The position numbers were made by a program, and so were the translations under genes. From Ceratodon purpureus (taxonomy: Eukaryota; Streptophyta; Bryopsida; Pseudoditrichales; Ditrichaceae): a stretch of 64,000 bases of DNA. The number at the start of each line of letters is the position of its first letter. The first letter of the stretch is position 1. A model generated the notes under the pieces. That model saw only the letters and a list, made by a program, of their open reading frames with translations. It was not told the origin of the DNA and did not search any database. Positions 54,981 through 64,000 of the stretch are shown piece by piece. The stretch lies in assembly GCA_014871385.1 (NCBI GenBank), contig CM026422.1:13684228-13748227 (forward strand), read 5' to 3'.

Positions 54981-57215
54981 GTGGCTGCAACTACCAGAGG
55001 GCTCTTTTGTATGAAGTATTTGTACTACAAAACATACGTTTCAGCTCACTTCTTGTGCAATTCTGTTTTGAAGAGTGTCAAGCAGTTTCCAGACCTTGCA
55101 TGGTGGAGCGACATTCACTATAAGAAAATAGGCCTCTGAATCAACTGATATTGAAGAATTTTTAGTTGATGGGGTCTCTTAGTTCGGACGTCTTGATTTG
55201 GACATGGTGGAGAGGAATTACTTGATTCTCCGACGCCTCTTTGGAACTATGCGATGTTAGTTTCCTCGGTGGCACTTTATGATGACTAAGATCGATAGGA
55301 TAGTTTCGTAAGGTAGAAGAGAAATACTAAATTTTCACTGCCTCCTTCTTTTTTGGCCCTGGAATTCAGGAACTGCAGATCGTGTTCAGTGAGTTTGCAC
55401 AACTTGGGCTACATTGATGACCGCTAATTGGACGATGTGGCCTATAACAGTGAATTCAAAATAATATCAACGACCTCTCATTTCATCACAGTTGGTTGAT
55501 TTTAGATGCTCCTTTTGTTTATATCCTATTCGAATTGATTCACCGGACGGTCCACATTATCTCGTCCAATTTGGGAGGAAAGGATTTTTTTTTAATGAAT
55601 CCGCACCTATAGGCAAGTTGGTTCCGAACGTGTTCAGGATCCAATGCAATCTCAAAGGAGCCAAGTTTTGAACATGCTTGAAATGCAAGACAAATCATAT
55701 ACGAATTAGCCTGATGAACATGTAGAGGCTCAACCCATGTCGACGAGGCAATGATAAAGCTCTAGTGCGTGTACTTGCTGCTTGTCAGTCGATAGGATCG
55801 GCAACGACAATTTGCAGTGACGAAACATGATAGTTACCACTAACAAGATGATCGTGACAAAAGTTTGAACTTTGCGTAGCTGGGGAGATGAAGAGTGAAG
55901 ATTCACTAGGTGACACTGACACATAGAATTCACAAGCAATGCTCCCAACGGTCTTGTGACATTGCGTGTGAAATTGTGAATTCTATGTGCCTAAATAGCA
56001 ATGGAAATGTTTCTCCAATCAAAGCTCAAGAAAAGCCAGTTGAGTCACACAACCCCTGTTGACGAAGCGGTCGGAAGCTGTCCGCCAACACCATTTCCAT
56101 GTTGTTCTCTGTGGATACATATACTACCCTGAATCATGCCTACCGTCGAACATACACTAGTACGCCACACCATCGCATGCAGAACTACTTCACAGAGGCC
56201 GTGCAATTTGAATTCAGTGGAGTGAGTAGTGTGCTAAGTCAGTCCACTCCAGTCTTTCCCTATGTGCCTCTTCTTCTCCTCCTCCGCTTCTTCGCACAAG
56301 ATGTTCTTGTAGCACCCTCACGGCCACTGAGAGGACTTCCGTCTCTCCTCGCTGTCCTTGCTCAAGTTCATTCCATGCCCTCACCCTCTCCATCACTCCG
56401 GGAAGCATAGCCTCCCAATCCACAAGCAATGCAGAGTAGCCTTCCTGCCTTATTATCCTACATCAAAATACTTCAATGTAATGAAAAGGAGCAACATGTA
56501 AGAATTCACAGATCTTAGGAGACCTATGGGAGAAGAGACTTCTACTGTCGCAGTCCCCAACTTCTTGTCTGTTGCGGTGTACAAGTCACGACATGAACAA
56601 ACATGAACAAAGGGTCAAGGAATCGCCTTCCTTCACTTCTTTCTAACCATACATAACAGGATCAAGTTGCCAAAATCACTTCGTCTATTTACGGCTTATT
56701 TAAAATTACTTTTGTTGCTTATTTAACTTCAGTTCTTTACAAAGGATCCGGAAAGACGGCCAAAAATATGCCATTACACACTATCGGGAAGTTTGGATTA
56801 TTTAGTTCCATGCAGATCCAAAAACAAAATTGCATTTGCAACTCAAGTTGGCCTCGAAAATGTACGCCTTGGAAATTTACTGTTTTGGATTTACATCACT
56901 TGCGAATGGTAGGATGCTTTTGGCTGGTATGTTAGAATTTCTCCTCGTCAAATTCACGTTTTCCTACGTTGTAAACATGAAATGTAACCACAGAAAGGTA
57001 CACCTGGCACCCCGCAAATTCCGGGACCAGACACGTCATTTGCATCCACATTATGCAGTTGTGACTAAGAGTTCTATCTTGATTCAAAAATGCAAATTTC
57101 TCGGCCAGTTGATGTTGGTGGTGAAACAACTAAAATCTGGGTCTACTATTGAGCACAACAGTTTTCATTTGATTTTTACTTAATTTTTCCGGATTTTCTT
57201 TTAGTGATTGAACAG
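54981..57215. other. Intergenic DNA with weak coding signs
   Basis: Moderately GC-rich compared with the inverted repeat. One possible minus-strand terminal exon (56214-56457) is listed separately. The segment 56720-57215 precedes an F-box-like pseudogene and may hold its lost 5' half, but I could not join frames. Confidence 0.45.
56214..56457 (-). CDS. Possible last exon of a minus-strand gene
   Basis: After an acceptor TTTTGATGTAG the frame runs from GATAATAAGG: IIRQEGYSALLVDWEAMLPG, then helical, charged sequence (RAWNELEQGQRGE, RVLQEHLVRRSGGG) to a stop at 56214. Codon use is plausible, and the plus-strand frame overlapping it is less convincing. No upstream exon could be linked. Family unknown. 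Confidence 0.3.
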
Positions 57216-57950
57216 GTGACAGTGATGTCAACAGTTAGAGTCTCAATGGAGTATGAGATCTTTGTTGTCAATATATCGGACGGTTATTACGAAGTGGGGC
57301 ATGCGGTCTCTCAACCACATTCAATTTTTGTTTATGAATCCAGGAGTGGTAGTTGGAGATTGGCTCCCTTGAACTAAGCGTTGAATACCCTTGTAAACTA
57401 CCCCAGTTATCACGTGTGGTGGGACACTCTAACCATCTTTAGAAACCAACAGTATTGTATCGCCGACAAAGGTTCTCGTGGAGGGATTGTTTCTTACGAT
57501 AAGGAGACATGTGAGGTTTCCGATCTTGCAGGTGTGGATATACCATTTGCCCCCACATCGCACCTTGTAGTTAGCAAAGACAAGCTATTCTGTGTCATTC
57601 CAGTCGAAGACGTCACATATGACTTTTCCTCAATTCAAATTTTTGAAATCAACGTCGCCAAGAAGGAGAGCATTTTGCTCACAGAGATGCCACATGACTT
57701 GTTCCTCTGGATACTTGGTCACGATCTTGAACGCCAATTTTCTATATTGCACTGTAAGATTGCCTTGAGTGCAGACTCTATCCTCATTTGCACTCTTGTT
57801 GGGCGGTGTGTGGCGTACAATTTGTCAGAGAAATCTTGGTATAAATACCCCGGCGATCATAACCTTCTGAAAGCTTATTGTCATCCAGCTAATATGACTC
57901 GCGAGGAGCTTTGCGGTAGCAACTACTGTCTGAGTCTTTGTCCTCCATAA
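57216..57950 (+). pseudogene. F-box/kelch-like protein, C-terminal part with one stop
   Basis: After a TTGAACAG acceptor-like site the frame reads VMSTVRVSMEYEIFVVN, then FVYESRSGSWRLAPLN, an in-frame TAA (57375-57377), and 190 more open codons. Those include ADKGSRGGIVSYD, a DIPFAPTSHLVVSKDKLFCV block and VAYNLSEKSWYKYPG. The alternation of YESRSGSW / YD / YNLSEKSW units is typical of the kelch-like C-terminus of plant F-box proteins, which select substrates for SCF ubiquitin ligases. The F-box itself is not seen. The single stop suggests recent inactivation or an unusual splice pattern around it. Confidence 0.5.
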
Positions 57951-58864
57951 TCGCTTCACTAACATGATGAAGGCCATCCTTGCTTTTGAGTACATGTTCA
58001 AAAGATTAATGCTAGCATGTGGGGTGGATTAGAGCCAATGTGGGATGATGAAGGTGGTCTCACATAGCCCTTCTCTAGTCGGGAGACTGTCACTCTGAAT
58101 GCAATCAGGTGCATAAGATGTCTTGGTCAGTTCTATGTGCAATCCATTTTTCATACCGGTTGGAGGCCTTGATTCTTATCAGAGTGCAATGTATAGCCTT
58201 GTAGTTCTCTATTTTGAGGTTTTAAAAAATATGATATGAACCAAAATATTCATAATTAGAAATTTTATGTACCTTGAATTAAAATTGTTTTTGAAATGGT
58301 AGGAACTAAATTAAAAAAGAAAGAATGGAAAAAGATTTTTATTGTTTTTTAAAATCACTGGTTTTTCTTTTCCTAAAAAATTATTTGGCAGTTATTTTGC
58401 TAAATTTTTTTAGCAATGAAGTCAACCCTTTTAGATGGAAGTTATTAGTTAGATGAAAAGTGTCAATTGGATGAAAATTGTCATCAATGTATATGGATGA
58501 AAATAATGTTGGGCCCATTATTTTGCAAGTGCCCATCCTTTGAAATTAAGTCTTGTAACTTTTTACCCATATGAATGATGGGCAACTTGGGCAAAAAGTG
58601 GGAGATTGTGATTGGTTAGTGGCTTCCCAAATTTAGAGTAGATTCTTATAAAATCCATAACTTTTGCATCGTCACTCCAAATGCTTTGAAATTTACACCA
58701 TTGGAAAGCAAGCGGTGAAAACTATGTGTAGTGAAATTTCAGAAATTTTCAAAAGTGTTGTTGGACGGTAGAATAGCCTGCCTAGAAGTGATAGGACCAC
58801 AATGTGCTCTCAGAGACCTTTAGGGGTTTAAGGTCTGGGGCAAGTCCTTGCGAAACATTGACTA

Positions 58865-59309
58865 AGGTGGAGGCACCTATAATTGACCAGTTAAGAGATT
58901 TGCCACTAAGATTGGAGGTGTATAAGTTGAGGGAGATTTTTCCTTGAAGGGGAAATAGATTTAAGGAGGAATGCAACTTTAAATGTCATGTTCACTTCAA
59001 TATTTAATTTATTATGAATTTTGAAAGACATTTTTTTTGTAATACATATAACCGATATATAGACCCACCCAAAACCGACCACCATGACACCAAAACTTGA
59101 TCAGTGTGCTACTACCAAAATATTCATGTATGATTCCCTTTTATTCCCTTTGATTCCCTTTCTACCAATCATGCTTGATACTTTCTTCTAGGATCTCCCA
59201 AGATTTTGAAAAGTAAGTGGTTGGAAATGGAGGTCGGAAATGGAGGTCGGAAATGGAGAAGTCTATTGGTTAGTTATAGGTACCTGGTCGGCTATGGGTG
59301 CCTCCACCT
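58865..59309. mobile_element. MITE family 2 relative with TA flanks
   Basis: The ends AGGTGGAGGCACCTATA and its near reverse complement (GGGTGCCTCCACCT) are inverted repeats that resemble those of the element at 38916 (AGGTAGAAGCACCTA). TA lies directly outside each end. The 445-bp interior is noncoding and has short tandem motifs (GGAAATGGAGGTC, ATTCCCTTT). Confidence 0.65.
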
Positions 59310-59559
59310 TAGAAGTTAGCCAATTAGATTCAGGTACAAAGAATGTCTCCGTTGTCAAACTCCATTATTGTAGCACCCCCAAAAAACGATCTATCCATGA
59401 CGTAGCATAGACGTTCGCAGTAGGGTAGGCTTGAAAGAAACACAACTGTCCAAACAAGAGGAATCCTGGTAAACCCACCACAATGAATTTAGAAAAAATG
59501 GAAAGACTACTGTTCAAATTCTGCCGACCGAGGGTCTGGGGTACAGATGCTCATACTAG

Positions 59560-59890
59560 CCCTTGCGATAAACCTCGCCCTCATCTTAATGACGAGGGCC
59601 CCCCAACCAGGGCTGGCATTGGAGGGGGCAAAAAGCCCCCTATATTTTGCGTGTTGATGAAAAAAAATAAAAAACAAAAATAAAAAATAAAAAATATATA
59701 AACTAACTAAAATTACTCTAGTGGGTCCCCCTAGACTAATTCGGGGTCCCTGGTTTCATTAAAAATAAAAAAATTACTAAAAAAGGGCCGTAGGGCCCCT
59801 AAAAATAGATCAGGGAGGAAGGGAGAAAGGGGAGGAGGAGGGGGAGGGCCTGCCTTGTCATTAAGACGAGGGCGAGGTTTATTGCAAGGG
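59560..59890. mobile_element. Mutator-like MITE with perfect 9-bp target duplication
   Basis: Terminal inverted repeats of about 38 bases (CCCTTGCGATAAACCTCGCC outward from the left; CCCTTGCAATAAACCTCGCC from the right). TCATACTAG occurs exactly at 59551-59559 and 59891-59899. A 9-bp duplication is the hallmark of Mutator-type insertion. The 331-bp interior is purine-rich and noncoding. Confidence 0.88.
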
Positions 59891-60303
59891 TCATACTAGG
59901 CGATGGAAATTAGGATTCCAGACATGAGATACATTGGACACTTGACTTTCGATAAGGACAATCAGACGTTCGATAACTCGAATTTGCAAGAGGCAAGAAG
60001 ACACTAGATAATGATAAATTAAGTGTATATTTTAGTCACATTGACTGATTGCATACGTAATGAAAATCATAAAGTTTCACACGTAAAAGCAAACTGTTTT
60101 ACATCAAAAATCCCCTCTAGAGGTTCTAGTGTATCAGACTCTACCAAAACTAATTTTCCGCCATTTTACACTGGGAAAAAGCACGCCGAATTTTCTCACA
60201 CTCGCAGGAATGTCAAAGAGACACTAAGCATTTCCTACTAAATAAATCATTGAGGAATATACAGATAGAGATGCTAACATCAAACAAGCATGAGCAAGAC
60301 CTC

Positions 60304-62597
60304 TCAAGCGACTCTAAAAGAGTCCACGATCTCTTTCAATGCTGGCGCATATTTCTTCCACTGACGCCCTGCAACAACCCAACGCTTTTACTGTTATGAT
60401 AATTTCTAAGAACAAGATACTTCATACTGAAGCTTTGATTTCCTACGTGCAACCGTAAAAGTTGTTCAAAAATGGCGGACAAATGTTCCTGCTATCGAAA
60501 GGGCTAGATGTTTCGAAGAACGTGAACAATGACAACTTCAACCATGTGATGATAGAGGACCATTGACCAGTCAGTGCCATCAAGAACTAGTGTACTGCAT
60601 TTCAAAATAAATCGAGAATTTTCAAGTCACGCATACCGTTAGCAGAGACGCTCATAAGGTACAATCTGTTCCCAGCGGCAGTCGCGGCGATGAGCACATG
60701 AGGGCCATCGAGCTCAAATTGATAGTATGTTCGGCCGTTGTATTCCTTAACGTCCATAGACTTGACCTTTCCCTCAACATTTTGCCCGGTTATCTCTGGT
60801 CCAAAAGCGCTTATGACCTTCTCTGGTGTTCCTACGGCTTCAATTGTTGCATTGTCTCCAATCGCTGTAAAAAAATTACAATCAGAAGCGGCTCATAAAA
60901 CAGAAAGCAGATTCGGCGATGAGAGCATGCCACAGCAAACATCTAATTTCGTGCAATTAAATTCTCCAACAAGTCTCACGTTCTAAAATATTATAATGGT
61001 CCACAAGCTTGTAACGAGGGCTTACTGCTAGAGAAACGCAAAACAGGTGCTACAACAACGCTGATGTTGCCTTCCTGTGAGCTCTGAAACCGCAGGTCGA
61101 TCTCCGTTCCTCCAAGGTCGGCAATGGATACTGGCACCTGATAGCATATCAATCTCCGTGTTAGAATCTGAAGAACAGTACTAGATTCTCAATTGCTTAG
61201 TACCTAAATGACAAACTGATGTTGTTTAAAAATGTTGTTACCAGAGAGTCACAATTTCCAGACACCAACTCTGCTGCATCACACCAAAATTAAAGTGCTC
61301 ACCCTAATCATGACACAATATTATGCAGAACACAGAGAAATTCGAATCCTTAACTGTAGTCTAAACTTCTTGTGGAAGTATTTAATGTAGCCTTTTCTAC
61401 ATGTAAGATTTCATACACAAACAGCAACGCGGCAAGGACGCACAATACGGGTAAAAACTGAAACTTAGAGCAATACACTAGTATCATTTCTGATCACCAA
61501 ACAATTTAATTCATTTTCTATAGATTATCTGTTGTAGATTCGAGCCTACCCCGTAGACCAAGAACACAAGAATCACGACTCCGGAAGTGACACCTGATTG
61601 CAAGAAATGTTCATGGAATATTATGATGTAAATATAATACATATTGGAGCCCGTATGATCATTTTAGTGAATGGTAAATCTTCCAAGTAGTGTACAGCCG
61701 TCGTTCAATCTTAATCTCTACAATTCATGATGTAATATCACTGGAACCATTCGGTAAAGTGATCGCCTATGGCCGCTCATTAAACTCACCTCCTCCCAGT
61801 CTTGAGGAACTTTGAACGAGTATGGGGCCATCGGACTCCAGCCGACCCCATGTCCTCCTGACTTCCCATCTGGCCTTCTGTAAGTCCTCAGTCCTGCAAC
61901 AATAGGAAACCGGTCAGCATACGTTAAAATCCACAACGACCTCAGCATGTAGACTGCCATCCGCAACAATAGTAGAATAATTGGACAATCAAGAAAATTA
62001 TCCTCCGATGTTCACTCATCAACTAGTTCGTGCTTGAGTTAGGTATTTGTCAATCCTTACGAATCGTGAATGCGTCTCCCAATTTCAATGAATCACCGTC
62101 AGCTAACCATTCCTAGAGCTAGCCGGTGAAAGCCAATGTCCAAATTCGAGGACTTAACCATCAAATCAATTGCACCCATACACCTCTCATTACAGAAATC
62201 TAATATCTAAAACCCACTAGTGCAAAAATCAAAGACCAATGCAAAGGAAAGAATTACCATTGGCATCCGGCTCGGATAGCCCAGGAATGCGACCAGCAAG
62301 TTGATTCTGCTGCACTGCAGAAGCACTCTCAGTTGACAAGGCCAAAGCTGCCAAAGCAGCTGCACTCACAACGAGACCCCTCCGGCTCACTACAACCCCC
62401 GCCCTCTCTTCTCCACCCTGCGCCTGCTTCCCCACAGAATCACCACTCTCCGCCCTTACAGCAACCGGCAGCGCAGCAGCCCTACCACCACTACAATAAC
62501 CCGAACCGCAATCCACCTTCCGGCCCGTCACAAAACCACTCTCCGACGCATCATGCGCCAGAACAGGCGCCAGAAACACCCCACTCAACGCCGCCAT
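60304..62597 (-). CDS. PPD6: PsbP-domain protein, PPD6-like, thylakoid lumen
   Basis: Five exons encode 282 residues: 62597-62258, 61893-61790, 61137-61026, 60864-60637 and 60368-60304, all GT-AG with continuous frame. Residues 1-70 are a plastid transit region. Then R72-R73 starts a twin-arginine signal (SRRGLVVSAAALAALALS) with an ASA cleavage site near residue 94, so import into the thylakoid lumen by the Tat route is likely. The mature part has GLRTYRRPDGKSGGHGVGWS, FKVPQDWEEVPVSIADLGGT, VVVAPVLRF, VISAFGPEITGQNVEGKV, YYQFELDGPHVLIAATAAGN and KEIVDSFRVA. This order matches plant PPD6 as I remember it; its molecular role is not settled. The start is the ATG of MAALSGVF; an in-frame ATG 20 codons upstream adds acidic residues unlike a transit peptide. 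Confidence 0.88.
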
Positions 62598-63254
62598 CGC
62601 TGCTACCTCACTCCCACCTTCTTCTAGCTCCAAATCCTCCCAACAAACCCAAGTCACGAACCTCTAGCTCAGAAATCCAAAATTCAGACCCAACCTGGTA
62701 CCGAAACCTGCAGCAAGCAAATAACTTTCCAATCAGTGACTACTAGCCTGCAAAATCCGATTGTCAGGACTTGGAGATGAAGTTGGCAAGCACGGCAATT
62801 GGCAGATGCATGGTGATGGATGGAACGGGGCTCCACAGATGGCGCAAGAGTGTACTTTGGCTTTGGCAGGTGCGGCTCCCACGTCTCCAGCAGTGATCCC
62901 GCACCTGGGCACGGCTCCTTCCTGGCCACGCAAGTGTCAGCCGGGGTAGCTGCGCTGCTGCAAGGCTAATTGTGTGTGTGAGTTTGTGTGTTGGTCTGCG
63001 ATGCTTGCGTGAGTGTGCGTGAGGAGGCGAGCATCTGGACGGGCCGTGTTGCAGGCCGCGGGCGAAATCGATGGCGTCGCAGCTCCATGGCGCTCCTGGA
63101 GCTTCGCCCGCTACGTTATCCGTGGCCTGTGCGATCGCCGTGAGATTATCGTCTCCAGTCTCCACCAACCATTGGATTGTCCTCTATCATGAATTCAACT
63201 CTGTTTCAAAGTGGGGGATACAATTTTCTTCAATATATCAAAATTCTCTACATT

Positions 63255-63477
63255 GGTCCGGAATGACCTTAAACTACCAGATGATGGACTTGTGTACCCT
63301 CGGTTGTTGCCAGGGTACTAGGGGGTTGGCGGTTCGATTTCGATCGGCCGTGAAATCTCACTTGTACCGGATGGATAACCCCGGCGATGGGTTGTGAAAA
63401 GCAACTTGTCTGCTTCGCCGCGGATTGCGAAAAGTAAGCCGTGTGTTCCAAAAAAAGTAAAAAAATAAAAAAATAAA
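63255..63477 (+). mobile_element. tRNA-derived SINE with target duplication and A-rich tail
   Basis: AAAATTCTCTACATT occurs at 63240-63254 and 63478-63492, flanking a 223-bp element. It carries a B-box (GGCGGTTCGATTTC, near 63329), a weak A-box (CTACCAGATGATGG, near 63277) and ends in an A-rich tail AAAAAAAGTAAAAAAATAAA. These are the marks of a SINE inserted by LINE machinery. Confidence 0.85.
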
Positions 63478-63492
63478 AAAATTCTCTACATT

Positions 63493-64000
63493 CTAGTGTA
63501 ACTCTACATGGGATGGAGAGTTACAATATGAAATAGCATTCCAATCTCTAAGATTGTGAAAATTTATGTCACCTCCCTTTATAATGGAGTTCCCAATGCC
63601 AATTCTAACCCCTTTAATGTTGTTATTGTGATACCATAGGTTACCAACATCTTAGGTAGAAAATAATTAATTGCGAGTCTGCCTAAATTTTTCTAGAAAG
63701 TCTTCACTAGAGCTGTTTACTCAAAAAAAAAATTAAAAATTATATACTTGTAGTGGAATGTGATGGTTTGAAGTGCACACTAAAAAGTATTAGTAAAAGT
63801 TGCCAAACCTTGAGATATTAATTTTTGAACTACTTAATCACTTTTGGCACTTTAATTAATTATTATGCTAAAGAGTGCCCAAGCTGCTAGTAACCTATGG
63901 TATTGTGATGAAAATCAATTTTAATAGCTGCATGATTAAATTTGCAAATAGGGTAGGGTAGAAAGCATTTCATTGATGGTTTAAGGAGCTAAGTTATGTG
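63493..64000. other. AT-rich DNA, no gene seen
   Basis: No reading frame, RNA gene or repeat end recognised up to the right edge. Confidence 0.6.

Noticed and set aside
62333..62746. 137-codon P/H/N-rich plus-strand frame
   Set aside because: Antisense of the first exon of the PPD6-like gene.
63071..63397. Plus-strand frame starting MASQLHGAPGASPATLS, like a transit peptide
   Set aside because: It soon enters the SINE and AT-rich DNA, and no downstream exon could be joined. A short real first exon with donor near 63138 is not excluded.

Overview
The window is nuclear DNA of a land plant, and a moss-like bryophyte is my best guess. Genes are split by short GT-AG introns, and the products are plant families: a TEBICHI/POLQ-type helicase, the TAD3 tRNA deaminase subunit, a plastid-lumen PsbP-domain protein, a PR-1 protein and a GEX1 karyogamy-protein fragment. 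Small GC-richer gene islands lie in very AT-rich DNA full of decayed mobile elements. The species cannot be fixed from sequence alone. Exon coordinates below were built by eye from splice signals, frame continuity and remembered family motifs; no search was run.

Layout. 0-2 kb: degenerate ~145-bp repeats in what may be the leader intron of a minus-strand gene running off the left edge, then a short inverted-repeat element. 2-11 kb: AT-rich DNA with broken genes: the first exon of a GEX1-like nuclear fusion gene (minus), a frameshifted DUF7869-type transposase-like pseudogene (minus) and an acidic-protein pseudogene (plus). 12.5-20.3 kb: a 15-exon gene for a 1450-residue TEBICHI/POLQ-like helicase that stops where the polymerase half should follow. 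20.3-25.8 kb: no gene seen. 26.5-27.5 kb: an intronless ZCCHC10-like zinc-knuckle gene. 30.1-32.9 kb: TAD3 in 8 exons (minus). 33.2-35.1 kb: a second, internally deleted copy of the zinc-knuckle locus. 37.0-37.5 kb: intronless PR-1 gene (minus). 35-42.5 kb: several MITE-like elements, three of them butted end to end and sharing TTA target sites. 43.4-44.4 kb: a four-exon gene for an unrecognised, probably plastid-targeted 177-residue protein (minus). 47.6-55.0 kb: a giant inverted repeat with ~2.38-kb arms around a 2.6-kb spacer. 57.2-58.0 kb: F-box/kelch-like pseudogene. 58.9-59.9 kb: two MITEs, one with a perfect 9-bp target duplication. 60.3-62.6 kb: PPD6-like PsbP-domain gene in 5 exons (minus). 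63.2-63.5 kb: a SINE with a 15-bp target duplication.

The intact genes act separately: DNA double-strand-break repair (helicase), inosine-34 tRNA editing (TAD3), RNA-linked zinc knuckle, apoplastic defence (PR-1) and thylakoid lumen (PPD6-like). The points most worth following are the helicase-only TEBICHI gene, the 7.3-kb inverted-repeat structure, the TTA-linked chain of three MITEs, the orphan GEX1 first exon and the unrecognised plastid protein.
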